This document shows positions 37,700-48,003 of a stretch of 64,000 bases of DNA, one piece after another. The stretch covers positions 43,052,223 through 43,116,222 of the forward strand of contig CM055095.1 of the NCBI GenBank assembly GCA_029204225.1, read 5' to 3'. The notes under the pieces were generated by a model. It was not told the DNA's origin, did not search any database, and saw only the letters and a list, made by a program, of their open reading frames with translations. How positions within the stretch are numbered: position 1 is the stretch's first letter; each line of letters begins with the position of its first letter. Position numbers and translations under genes: made by a program. The stretch is from Diphasiastrum complanatum (lineage: Eukaryota > Streptophyta > Lycopodiopsida > Lycopodiales > Lycopodiaceae).

Positions 37700-38469
37700 T
37701 TTGAGAATTCAACAATCATGGATCTCATGGTTATTGAGCTTGCAATACCTGCAAAACATCTTCTTCTTCAACGAATGTGGATTCAATGATTGTTCTTGAG
37801 TCTGTATTTTATTTGATGTAGACTGCTTGAAGCTTTTCTGCTTCTGTCGTTTCAAGCCCTTGTTGACATATAGAGCATGAGACGAATAGGTAGACAAAGT
37901 ATCTTGAAATCTTTGATTATCTTCTTGCAGCAACATAGTGATAACTCTGATAAGAGTTAAATTTGAGTGTGTCATGATGATCATCACCCAGTTTTCATAT
38001 GTAGAGGGCAAGCTTGAAAGCAATGTCATAATTGTGTCTTGATCATCTATGATTGATCTAACAGTGGCCATCTATTGTAAGAGATTTTTAAAGTGGTTAA
38101 TAGGATTCTAAAGAGAATCATTATTCGACATCTTGAGTGTGAAGAATTTCTTTTGAAGATGTAACTTGGTAGTTACGTCTCTCACATCATATAGTGAGCT
38201 CAAAATATCCCAAACTTCTTTCGAAGTTTTGGCTTCAGCTACGTGGCCAATTTGAGTATCTGATATATTGAGGATAATAAGCGCGAAAGCTTTACCATCT
38301 TTCAATTTCCATTTTGAATCGTGTTGTCGTTAGGCTTCACTTCAATACCTGTAACAACATCCCACAACTCATTGGCGATTAGCAAGGTCTTCATCTTAAA
38401 TTTCCATAAACGATAATTGGATCCATTTAGCTTGTATGCAATAAGACTGACTTTACTTTGAGAATCCAT
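37700..38469 (-). pseudogene. Copia B: Gag with zinc knuckle
   Basis: Starts MDSQSKVSLIAYKLNGSNYR at 38469, then LWKFKMKTLLIANELWDVV. A frame break comes near 38325, then AEAKTSKEVWDILSSLYDV, LLSSLPSTYENWVMII, and a zinc knuckle CRYCKLNNHEIHDC (CX2CX4HX4C) ending near 37710. Two or three breaks. Copia-type Gag in its usual order. Confidence 0.85.
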
Positions 38470-38636
38470 CTGAAAATTTAGTTTATCGACGTTAAGAGAG
38501 ATGCCGTGCTATGGAAATCAATTCTCTGATACCGAAACAAATTGATTTGAACTGAAGAATAATTTAATATTATGAAATATATCAAGTATAAGAGCTTGCG
38601 CTCTGATATAGTATTAGGCCTTGAAGAAGAATCAAT

Positions 38637-38648
38637 GCTCTAATACCA
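38637..38648 (-). promoter_or_regulatory. Copia B tRNA primer-binding site
   Basis: TGGTATTAGAGC on the minus strand, adjoining the 5' LTR end: an initiator-Met type site with one change. Confidence 0.8.
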
Positions 38649-39062
38649 TATTGGAAAGAGGTGTGTAAAAGATAGGTAAAAAAAGAATTGAATAAAAAGA
38701 ATTTGAATGACAAGAAAGAAAACTTATTGTGTGCAACGGAATAAACTATCTTCGTCTTTCTCTATGCATGACTACGCCTATCAATTTCAAACAAATCAAT
38801 AGTGATAGAAATCATGTTCAATCTTATAGTAACTAACTTTGAAATCATCAGTACTATAGTGATTATGTAGCCAAACATTTAAGCATTGAATTATCAGACA
38901 AATAATCAATCACAAAAAATTACATAAATGCATACATTCTGAGACAAACCTGAATGCAATAAAAAGATAGTATTAATTCAGTATGAAACGAAATAGATGT
39001 AAATGAGTACAACAAGTTTGCGGTTTGAAGCTGCGTACTCTAAGCTATTTATGAACGACTAA
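38649..39062 (-). repeat. Truncated 5' LTR of copia B
   Basis: 414 bp matching 27862-28272 of the 980-bp LTR. It stops abruptly at 39062, where CACTA-region DNA begins, so the element's 5' end is lost. Confidence 0.88.
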
Positions 39063-39305
39063 TCAAGAAGGAGCAAGCCTCAATGTCAAGCATCTACATA
39101 AAAATTGGAAGGAATCAATTTTGGAGGTGCTAGGAAGGTGCAAGGCTCTCAAGTTCATCAAAGAAGTCAACATCAAGGAGGCACTATCATGGATATGGTG
39201 ATCTCAGATCTTCATCAAACTCATTGGTTGATCTTCACACCTATGAACCTGCAATGATCAGTCTTAAGTGTTATAAATACATGTACCATATAACTATCAA
39301 GTTAG
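39063..39305. other. Junction DNA
   Basis: Short unassigned segment between the truncated LTR and the first SET-like copy. Confidence 0.3.
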
Positions 39306-39719
39306 TTTGATGCCATATGCAGGACCTCAATACAATTGGGGTGATTGGCATGTTTTGTGTCATCACCAATGGAGGATGCAAGTATATGGCTTGAATTCAA
39401 ATGCTTGTTCTTTAGAGGAGCAACACATGCAAGGAGACAACATCTCAAGGGCAAATCGTAGATACATTGATGGACGTCCAGATGTGCATGGAAACATTGC
39501 TGCATATATAAATAGTTCCATTGGCCACCCTCTATTGATGAATTGTAATTTTGAAGAACGCACCAATCGAAAAGAAGAATATTTACTAGGAATGCAAAGG
39601 GCACTTATGTAATGGTCTGTGCCACTAGATCTATCAGGTTTGGGGAGAAATTGTTCATCAAGTATAGTTTCAACCATCCTCTACCCAAATGTTTGCAAAA
39701 GACAATAAGTCAAATGTGA
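39306..39719 (+). pseudogene. SET-domain-like ORF, copy 1 (N-terminus missing)
   Basis: Starts inside the domain at MPYAGPQYNWGDW, then YGLNSNACSLEEQ, YIDGRPDVHGNIAAYINSS and NCNFEER. After a frame change near 39580 it reads GTYVMVCATRSIRFGEKLFI. This is the SET order: a Tyr-Gly-like segment, the G-I-AA-YINSS stretch in the place of the NH(S) motif, an NC segment, and the A-R-I--GE-L---Y end. The His and Cys of NHSC are replaced, so methyltransferase activity is doubtful. Ends at a TGA at 39717. Confidence 0.6.
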
Positions 39720-40157
39720 AGATTTAAATTTTGTTGATATGCAGAGATCGTATAATCCATGCATCTTGATTGTATTTGGTTTGTGTCATTAAATATGTCA
39801 AATATTAGAAACATTATTTGTCATTTGCCTAGATGTTTCCATAAGATAATAAGTGAAAGCTAATGAATGTGAAATTCATAAATATGTAAATATGTAGAAG
39901 CGTGCAATTCTTTGAGTTTATTGAATGTTAATAAGTTGAAAAGAAAAATGGTCTAATAGATACATTGGTATGTTCATACTTTTTAAACAAAGAGGTAATT
40001 TATATTCATATGCAACATTTAGATCTATCAAGTATTGGGAGGAAATGTTTATCAAGCAGTGTTTCAGCCTACTTCTTGTTATTTTGGTATATAGGATTCT
40101 TCATCCTCATTTAGCGTTGGAGACAATAATCCTCGTAATGGTCGACGTAGACAACAA
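39720..40157. other. Spacer between SET-like ORF and Tnp2
   Basis: AT-rich, repeated almost exactly at 42443-42879. No reading frame; probably untranslated or intron sequence. Confidence 0.45.
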
Positions 40158-40610
40158 ATGCAATACAATGGTCCTCATATAAAGCAATTACCTCGTTGTC
40201 TACGTCAAGGCTTAAAAGAGATGATGGAAATTGATGAGCGCATCAATCAAGAGACTAATGCATCTGAATATAGCTCATCTAGATCTACTTCTTCGCAAAC
40301 AAGCTACAATGATGAAAATGAGCTTCCAATGAATGATGAATTTGAAGTCATGGGAGACATGTTGGATGATATGTACGAGAATAATAGTGCAGCTAGACAC
40401 AATGAACAAGATGAGGAGGCACTTTTGTCTAATAAAGAAAAGAAATTGCGAGAAGAATCAAAGACCGCATTGTATCCTGGAGCAAAGACATCTCGTTTGG
40501 CGACTTCTCTACTTCTATTAAATCTTCAAGCCAAATATAGATGGAAAGCCTCACATCATTATTTGAGTAAATTTTTTTTTCATCTACTTGTCATTTTTGC
40601 TTTGAAATAA
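40158..40610 (+). pseudogene. CACTA Tnp2 transposase N-terminal part, unit 1
   Basis: Reads GLKEMMEIDERINQ, then an acidic Ser-rich region, MGDMLDDMYENN, and KKLREESKTALYPGAKTSRL. This corresponds to the acidic segment and the LYPG-- motif that precede the tnp2 core in plant CACTA transposases. The following exon starts near 40674 after an acceptor-like TGTACAG. I could not fix the donor. The whole unit recurs at 42880. Confidence 0.7.
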
Positions 40611-40673
40611 AATTTATAATTTGGACATCCAGTGATAATTTTTTTACAATAACTTCTTTTGTCATGTACAGAC

Positions 40674-41404
40674 TATTGAAAAACAAAATTATCCCAGAAT
40701 GGAATGTCATGCCTGAGACAAGAGATGAGGCATGGAAGATGTTGTCTAACATCAAGATGGACTACAAGCAATATCATGCATGTCCAGAAGATTGTATTTT
40801 ATATCAAGAAAGGTACGAATCACTCAAGAAATGTCCCATTTGTGATACTCCTCGATATAGAGATGATTTGCAAGGGGCAACCATTCCGTGCAAAGTCTTA
40901 CGACCTTTTCCAGTAATTTTATGATTGCAACATTTATTTCGTTGTAAATCTCTTGCACAACTTCTGGACTGACATGCACACCATACCTCTACGGATGGGA
41001 TGATGAGGGTATCTTCAGATTCACCTGCATGGAAATACATCAACAAAGATTATCCAAGCTTTGCCAATGAGTCAACAAATGTGAGATTTGGTCTTGCAAC
41101 AGATGGTGTGAACCCCTTTGGTGTACGAGCAACTACGTGGTCCATTTGGTCTATTTGCTTGGTAAATTATAATATTCCTCTTTGGTTGAGTACAAAAAAG
41201 GGACAATTTATATTGACACTTCTAATTCCTGGCAAATGCAAGGTAAAGAACATGGATGTGTATCTTGAGCCGGTTATTGACGAGTTGGAAGATTTGTGGA
41301 AGGGGATAAATGCTTTTTGCATCCCTTACATGAGAGGGAGATTACACTACATGCCATTGTAATGTGGACAATGCATGACTATCCAGGATTAGGTGAATGC
41401 TCAG
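40674..41404 (+). pseudogene. CACTA Tnp2 core exon, unit 1
   Basis: RLLKNKIIPEWNVMPETRDE, then YHACPEDCILYQERYESL and CPICDTPRYRDD (the Cys-rich CP--C block). After a stop near 40921 it continues SPAWKYINKDYPSFANES, NVRFGLATDGVNPFGV, then LVNYNIPLWLSTKKGQFILT, LLIPGKCKVKNMDVYLEPVI and DELEDLWKGI. The exon ends GECSG at a GT donor at 41405. Matches the Transposase_21 (tnp2) family. It would bind and cut the CACTA ends. Stops at about 40921, 40969 and 41360. Confidence 0.9.
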
Positions 41405-41566
41405 GTAATCATTCAAACAATGTCTATCTTGTGTACATAGGAGTTTGTTTGTAGTTACATACAACTAGTAATTCTTGACATTTACATGATATACTACAAT
41501 GGCTATAATTATTCTTTGACATATACTTTTTTAAGTACTGATTGATAGTATCCATTTGTTGGGCAG
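41405..41566 (+). other. Tnp2 intron, unit 1
   Basis: GTAATC...GGGCAG, 162 bp. Removing it joins CSG to FQTAGKN in frame. The intron sits at the same place in all three copies (44106-44267 and 49693-49854). Confidence 0.85.
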
Positions 41567-41880
41567 GCTTTCAAACGGCAGGAAAAAATGCTTGTTTTTT
41601 GTGCGGGCCAAATCTTGTTGAAAGATACTCTTATAGTCTCAAAAAAGTGGTCTGTGAAAGTCATCGTAAATACTTGCATGAAGGCCATCCATTCAAAGAC
41701 ACTCATAGAAGAGGTTTGGAGGAAGAGTTGAGAGAAAGATGCCTCCAAAGAGGATGATTGAATATGTTGCAGATGGATGTGTTCAAAAGAAATCCGTGAG
41801 TTGGATCTTCGCAAGAGACATGAGCATATGGTGGAGATTGTGTGCATGTTTGAGAGATTTGTGTGCATATTCGTGTTGGC
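41567..41880 (+). pseudogene. CACTA Tnp2 next exon, unit 1
   Basis: Reads FQTAGKNACFLCGPNLVERY, then LKKVVCESHRKYLHEGHPFK, like the C--C...HRR-L---H-F block of tnp2. Beyond about 41750 another frame reads EIRELDLRKRHEHMVEIVCM, which belongs to the much later C-terminal tnp2 region (compare 55620). This means an internal deletion. It then joins SET-like sequence at about 41870. Confidence 0.8.
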
Positions 41881-41908
41881 CACTCCAATCACCATTACCA
41901 TTAAATGA

Positions 41909-42442
41909 AGCACCATTTATGTATTGGGGTCAAATATACATGATCATGCCTAGTGAACACTTTCCTGAGGCTAATTTGGGCCTTTTTGCATTGAGTAGTA
42001 TTGAGGCGCCTCTAAATAGTGTTGTGACATTGATGCCATATGCAGGACCTCAATACAATTGGGGTGATTGACATGCTTTGTGTCGTCACCAATGGAGGAT
42101 GCAAGTATATGGCTTGAATTCAAATGCTTGTTCTTTAGAGGAGCAACGCATGCAAGGAGGCAACATCTCAAGGGCAAATCGTACATACATTGATGGACAT
42201 CCAGATGTGCATGGAAACATTGCTGCATATATAAATAGTTCCATTGGCCACCCTCTATTGATGAATTGTGATTTTGAAGAATGCACCAATCGAAAAGAAG
42301 AATATTTACTAGGAATGCAAAGGGCACTTATGTAATGGTCTGCGCCACTAGATCTATCAGGTTTGGGGAGGAATTGTTCATCAAGTATAGTTTCAACCAT
42401 CGTCTACCCAAATGTTTGCAAAAGACAATAAGTCAAATGTGA
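41909..42442 (+). pseudogene. SET-domain-like ORF, copy 2 (most complete)
   Basis: Reads APFMYWGQIYMIMPSEHF, then NLGLFALSSIEAPLNSVVTL (the G-G-FA---I-----V motif that opens SET domains), MPYAGPQYNWGD, a stop (TGG to TGA) at 42069, then YIDGHPDVHGNIAAYINSS and NCDFEECTNRKEE. After the same frame change as copy 1 it continues GTYVMVCATRSIRFGEELFI and KYSFNHRLPK. Opening, middle and GEEL--Y closing motifs are all present in order. SET proteins normally methylate lysines in histones or other proteins. Here the NHSC core is altered and the frame is broken. Confidence 0.65.
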
Positions 42443-42879
42443 AGATTTACATTTTGTTGATATGCAGAGATAGTATAATCCATGCATCTTGATTGTATTT
42501 GGTTTGGTCATTAAATATGTCAAATATTAGAAGCATTATTTGTCATTTGCCTAGATGTTTACATAAGATAATAAGTGAAAGCTAATGAATGTGAAATTCA
42601 TAAATATGTAAATATGTAGAAGCGTGCAATTCTTTGAGTTCATTGAATGTTAATAAGTTGAAAAGAAAAATGGTCTAATAGATACATTGGTATGTTCATA
42701 CTTTTTAAACAAAGAGGTAATTTATATTCATATGCAACATTTAGATCTATCAAGTATTGGGAGGAAATGTTTATCAAGCAGTGTTTCAGCCTACTTCTTG
42801 TTATTTTGGTATATAGGATTCTTCATCCTCATTTAGCGTTGGAGACAATAATCCTCGTAATGGTCGACGTAGACAACAA
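42443..42879. other. Spacer, duplicate of 39720-40157
   Basis: Near-identical to the unit-1 spacer. No reading frame. Confidence 0.5.
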
Positions 42880-43313
42880 ATGCAATACAATGGTCCTCAT
42901 ATAAAGCCATTTTTACCTCGTCATCTACATCAAGGCTTAAAAGAGATGATAGAAATTGATGAGCGCATTAATCAAGAGACTAATGCATATGAATCTAGCT
43001 CATCTAGATCTACTTCTTCACAAACAAGTTGCATCGATGAAAATGAGCTTCCAATGATGATGAATTTGAAGTCATGGGAGACATGTTCGATGATATGTAC
43101 GAGAACAATAGTGCAGCTAGAACAATGAACAAGATGAGGAGGCACGTTTGTCTAAAGAAGAAAAGAAATTGCAAGCTGAATAAAAGACAACTTCTCTACT
43201 TCTATCAAAGCTTCAAGCCAAATATAGATGGAGTAACGAAAGCCTCACATCATTATTTGAGTAAAATTTTTTTTCATCTACTTGTCATTTTTGCTTTGAG
43301 ACAAAATTTATAA
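42880..43313 (+). pseudogene. CACTA Tnp2 N-terminal part, unit 2
   Basis: Same as 40158-40610 but with a frame change near 43065 (ENELPMMMNLK against MNDEFEVMGD) and a deletion of about 28 bp that removes the LYPG motif. It is the more damaged of the two copies. Confidence 0.7.
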
Positions 43314-43366
43314 TTTGGACATCCAGTGATAATTTTTTTACAATAACTTCTTTTGTCATGTACAGA

Positions 43367-44105
43367 CTATTGAAAAACAAAATTCTCCCAGAAGAGAATG
43401 TCATGCCTGAGACAAGGGATGAGGCACGAAAGATGTTGTCTAACATCGAGATGGACTACAAGCAATATCATGCATGTCCAAAAGATTGTATTTTATATCA
43501 AGGAAGGTACGAATCACTCGAGAAATGTCCCATTTGTGATACTCCTCGACATAGAGATGATTTGCAGGGGGAAACCATTCCGTGCAAAGTCTTACGACAT
43601 TTTCCAGTAAATTTACGATTGCAACGTTTATTTTGTTGTAAATCTCTTGCACAACTTATGGACTGGCAAGAACACCATACCTCTACGGATGGGATGATGA
43701 GGGTACCTTCAGATTCACCTGCATAAAAACACATCAACAAAGAGTATCCAAGCTTTGCCAATAAGTCAAGAAATGTGAGATTTGGTCTTGCAACAGAGGG
43801 TGTGAACCCCTTTGGTGTATGAGCAACTACGTGGTCCATTTGGTCTCTTTTCTTGGTAAATTATAATATTTCTCTTTGGTTGAGTACAAAAAAGGGACAC
43901 ATTATATTGGCACTTCTAATTCCTGGCCAACGCAAGGTTAAGAACATGGATGTGTATCTTGAGCCGCTTATTGACGAGTTGGAAGATTTGTGGAAGGGGA
44001 TAAATGCATATGACATTTCGCACCTCTTACATGAGAGGGAGTTTACACTACATGCCATTGTAATGTGGACAATGCATGACTATCCAAGATTATGTGAATG
44101 CTCAG
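43367..44105 (+). pseudogene. CACTA Tnp2 core exon, unit 2
   Basis: RLLKNKILPEENVMPETRDE, then YHACPKDCILYQGRYESL, CPICDTPRHRDDLQGET, PVNLRLQRLFCCKSLAQLMD, SPA with a stop near 43726, then NVRFGLATEGVNPFGV, LALLIPGQRKVKNMDVYLEP and DELEDLWKGINAYDISHLL. It ends CECSG at the GT donor at 44106. It keeps the segment around 43600-43700 that is broken in unit 1, so the two copies decayed independently. Confidence 0.9.
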
Positions 44106-44267
44106 GTAATCATTCAAACAATGTCCATCTTGTGTAAATAGGAGTTTGTTTACAGTTACATACAACTAGTAATTCTTGACATTTACATGATATACTACAA
44201 TGGCTATAATTATTCTTTGACATATACTTTTTTTAATAGTGATTAATAGTATCCATTTGTTGGGCAG
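44106..44267 (+). other. Tnp2 intron, unit 2
   Basis: GT...CAG, 162 bp, same position as in unit 1. Confidence 0.85.
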
Positions 44268-44925
44268 GCTTTCAAACGGCTGAAAAAAGTGCTTGTTTTT
44301 TGTGCGGGCCAAATCTTGTTGAAAGATACTCTTATAGTCTCAAAAAAGTGGTTTATGAAAATCATCGTAAATACCTGCATGAAGGTCATTCATTCAGAGA
44401 CACTCATAGAAGAGGTTTGGAGGAAGAATTGAGAGAGAGATGCCTCCAAAGAGGATGTCTTTGAAAGATTGGCGAAAACTATGGGAGGAATCTCAAGCAA
44501 AGCCAATCGATGGTATGAAAAGATTACCTATATTTCATCGTTTGGAATATTGGAATAAACTTTTTATTAATCACCTACTTGATCCCATGCACATCTATCT
44601 GGAAACACTTGATTGGTGAAAAAGATATTATTGCTGCAAGGCACGATCTAAAAGAATCAAACACCAAAAAAGAATATTGGATAACGGATGGTGAAGATCA
44701 TGCTCCAAAAGTACCTTGGACATTCACTAAGGAGGAGCTTAATCATGTGCGCTCCATTATTCATGACATTAGGACACCAACTAGTTTTGCCCATTCTCTA
44801 CGGTCATCATTCACAGTGGACGGAAAGTTGCAAAGTCTCAAATCTCATGAATGGCTAAAGATGATTCAATTCATCTATCCATTGTCAATTCGTGGGTGCT
44901 TGTCAATGATTCTTGTAATTCTAAA
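44268..44925 (+). pseudogene. CACTA Tnp2 middle region, unit 2
   Basis: After FQTAEKSACFLCGPNLVERY it continues, with shifts, through the LPIFHRLEYWNKLFINHLLD-type stretch and MHIYLETLDW, corresponding to the tnp2 LDVMHI motif. A frame then reads HDLKESNTKKEYWI, PWTFTKEELNHVRSII and LKSHEWLKMIQFIYPLSIRG, matching the LKSHD-----L-LP--IRG motif. Homology stops at about 44925. Confidence 0.85.
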
Positions 44926-44931
44926 TAAAAA

Positions 44932-44996
44932 TTGATTATTGCAATTCTGAATGAAATTGATTCTTGCAATGCTTTCAAATGATTGTTATTTAGCCA
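44932..44996. repeat. 65-bp repeat shared with 56993-57065
   Basis: Both contain AAAAATTGATTATTGCAATT and TTGCAATGCTTTCAAATGAT and end TTATTTAGCCAA. It follows Tnp2 sequence in both places and may mark the 3' side of the CACTA gene. Confidence 0.75.
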
Positions 44997-44997
44997 A

Positions 44998-45545
44998 GGT
45001 GGCCAATGGAACTATTTATATATGCAGCAATGTTTCCATGCACATCTGGACGTCCATCAATGTATGTACAATTTGCCCTTGAGATGTTGCCTCCTTGCAT
45101 GCGTTGCTCCTCTAAAGAACAAGCATTTGAATTCAAGCCATATACTTGCATCCTCCATTGGTGAGGACATAAAGCATGCCAATCACCCCAATTGTATTGA
45201 GGTCCTGCATATGGCATCAATGTCACAACACTATTTAGAGGGACCTCAATACTACTCAATGCAAAAAGGCCCAAATCAGCCTCAGGAAAGTGTTCACTAC
45301 GCATGATCATGTATATTCGACCCCAATACATAAATGGTGTTCCATTTAATGGTCATGGTGATTGGAGTGGCCAACACGAATATCTACTTCTAATGAAGTT
45401 TTTACCTATGGTTGCAAGCTAGGTGGAAGAGGAAGGTCAGACAAAGAACCTAGAATGTCTTTTGACACATCAACAGTGTGTAGTACGTTGTAATTATCTT
45501 TCAAACTAGTCATAATACATCCAAGACATGTTCTCTTTTCTAAAG
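44998..45545 (-). pseudogene. SET-domain-like ORF, copy 3, inverted
   Basis: Minus strand: MYWGRIYMIMRSEHFPEADL, then GLFALSSIEVPLNSVVTLMP, GDWHALCPHQWRMQ and GNIAAYINSSIGH. It is cut at 44998 before the NC segment. It keeps the Trp that is a stop in copy 2. Upstream (45400-45545) the strand still reads like protein (KDNYNVLHTVDVSKDILGSL), so more of the N-terminal region may survive here than in the other copies. Confidence 0.6.
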
Positions 45546-46425
45546 AGGTGGTCAAGTTTGTGGAATCCACATGGAGTATCGTGGAGGACTCATGTGCAAT
45601 ATCCAGGATAGGTGTGGTTGGGTGTAGGGAACGTTCTAGTTATTTGGAGACATGGATTGAATCACAAGGTATTGATGAACTAACTATATCATGCAAGGGG
45701 TCATCATCAACAAGAGCATCATCTAAGTTCAAAGATGATCCAAAATCAATATTCATGTGATTTATCCTATCAATATTCATGTGATTTATCCTATCCCTTG
45801 GAACTCTCATGCTTTGAGGCTGATCCTCAAGATCTTCCTCCTTTTGATGCTCCTCCTCAATGCTAGCAAGATCACACTTTGCCAAGATCTCCTCTTGAGT
45901 GATCTCCTCTTTTGCCAAGCTCATTCTTTCAAAAGCAACACTAGCTTCCAACTTAAACAATCTTCCATGCTTAAATCCCTTTGCAATGCAAACATCATTC
46001 TTCAAGATGAAACAAACACCATGCTTAAAGTGGACATCCAAACCACTTTCTAAGAGTAAACCAACACTAAGCATATTCTTGGTGATTGATGGTACATAAA
46101 GGACATTTTCTAGATCCATGCATTTTGAGGATTCTAGACACAAAGAGATGGTGCCAACACCATCTATCCTATACTCTTCATCATTTGCAGTAAAGACAAA
46201 CTTTTTAGCATCATTGAATGAGTGTAAGGTTGAGAAAAAGTCCTTTTCACAAGACATGTGGGAGCTAGCCCCACTGTCAATCCACCAATTTTCTCTTGAA
46301 TTGCTATTGCTTGTTGGTGAGGATGTAGATGCCATCAAAAATACATCTACTTCATCCTCCTCCTCTCCTTTGCAAGGTTTCCTTGTTTGTCCTCCTCCAC
46401 TTGTGCTCTTAGCCTCTTGTAGCAT
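45546..46425 (-). pseudogene. Copia E: protease, fused to linker, integrase missing
   Basis: Opens MLQEAKSTSGGGQTRKPCKG in a shifted frame overlapping the end of Gag. Protease reads NWWIDSGASSHMSCEKDFFS with DSG intact, then VLYVPSITKNMLSVGLLLES and the pre-integrase end GFKHGRLFKLEASV. Directly after KEEITQEEILAK the same frame continues into an acidic linker (IEEEHQKEEDLEDQPQSM), so integrase is absent without a frame break. A 27-bp duplication gives DRINHMNID twice. RT and RNase H are also absent. Truncated at about 45546. Confidence 0.85.
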
Positions 46426-47222
46426 TTAGATGCATAATGCCCCTTCTTTCCACAAAAGAAGCATTTTTGCTTTGACTTGTCCTTTGAGCTTGATGCATCA
46501 TCCTCTTCTTTGGCCTCCTTTGGATGCTTCTTCTTTCCATTGGTCTTCTTTTTGCCCTTGAATGAGAAATTGGCTTTCTCATCACCATCCTGCAAAGACA
46601 AGGAACTCATCCTAGATTTTGCATGGAGCATCCTACACTCTTCAGCCACTAATACACTGTGAAGTTTTTCTATAGTTGGCAAAGCGTCTTGGATGGCAAA
46701 ACTTTGGAGCAGATTTGCAAAGTCATCTCCTAGACCATTGAGGACAATTTGTACAAGCTCTCCATAATGAATCTTCTCTCCAATGGAAGCCAACTCCCTA
46801 TTTAGAGACTTGATTCTGAGTACATAATCTTGTGCACTCTCCTCACTTCTCCTCATGCTTTGCAAAATTTGATTTCTAAGCATAAGAACTCTAGAAGTGT
46901 TGCTAGACTCATAGATTGATTTTAAAGACTCCCAAGCCTCTTTAGCATTAGTACAAGCTGATACTTCTCTCAACAAATCATTGCTCACATTCATCTTCAC
47001 ACAATGAAGTGCAAGCCTAGATCTCTTCTTGTATCTAGCTAACTCATGTGCACCTAGAGGTTCATCTTCATCTTCAATCAAGAACTCATAAAGGTTTTGG
47101 AGAACTAAGAGTGACTCCATTCTAACCTTCCAAATAGCATAATTTGTAGAATTCAACCTCTCACTAGCTTCTAGAAGGTATGCTCCAGTAGATGCCATCT
47201 TACTAGTGACTTCTACAAACAA
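46347..47222 (-). pseudogene. Copia E: Gag
   Basis: A 291-codon frame. The likely start is MASTGAYLLEASERLNSTNY at about 47198. It has the usual copia Gag order: WKVRMESLLVLQNLYEF, ALHCVKMNVSNDLLREVS, KEAWESLKSIYESSNTSRVL, RSEESAQDYVLRIKSLN, VLNGLGDDFANLLQSFAIQ, then a Lys-rich tail and zinc knuckle CFFCGKKGHYASKC. It is clearly related to the Gag of element F along its length. The frame is intact; a frameshift is needed to reach protease. Confidence 0.9.
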
Positions 47223-48003
47223 GAAATAGATTTGATTGACTTGAAACTCACAAAGGTCTCACACTTGTAGTGTTTCACTCAAATTTGATTTCTAATCCAA
47301 CAAATGGACTTATAATCACAGTTCTATCACTCCCTCACAAAGCTGGAATGAAGATAAGATGAAGTGAAAACTACTTTCAAACAAATCTTGCCAAGAAATG
47401 GATTTGATTGTCTCTAGAAACTCACTAAGGTCTCTCTCTTGTAGTTTTTCACTCAAATTAGATTTCTAATCCAAAAAATGGACTTATAATCTCAGTTCTA
47501 GCACTCCCTCACAAAGTTGGAATGAAGATAAGATGATGTGAAATCTACTTACAATCAAATCTTGCCAAATTTGGCTATTTTTGGACAAAAAAATGACTTA
47601 ATCTCTTTCTTCCTTCTTGGTGTACTTTCAAGACCTGTTTTTAACCTTAATAGGACTTGATCTCAGCCTAGGTTAATTAGATTCCATGAAACAAATTCAA
47701 ATCTAATCAATGGCAAATGATCTTGGTAGATTATCCTAGGATCTCCACCAAAAATTACACCAATAGCTCACAAATTGAATTTTTTTGGATCAAATGAATA
47801 CCATGCATTAAATGCAGGTTCAGAGGTGCCCACACATGTGGATAGTATGGATTTGGACCCCTACCAAGTTTGGGATCAAATCTCCTCACCAAAATCAAGA
47901 TTCTAGCTTGCCCTCTCAATACTAGTTTTTAGCACCAAAACTTGCTAAAAATGGATTTGCATTAGATCAATGGCTTATGCTCTTGTACTTGGATCTGATA
48001 CCA
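47223..48003 (-). other. Copia E leader and primer site
   Basis: About 780 bp without a gene. A duplicated segment (47225-47370 and 47395-47540) shares GATTTGATTG, CTCACTAAGGTCTC and CACTCCCTCACAAAG. The primer-binding site TGGTATCAGATCC on the minus strand is at 47991-48003. Confidence 0.6.
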
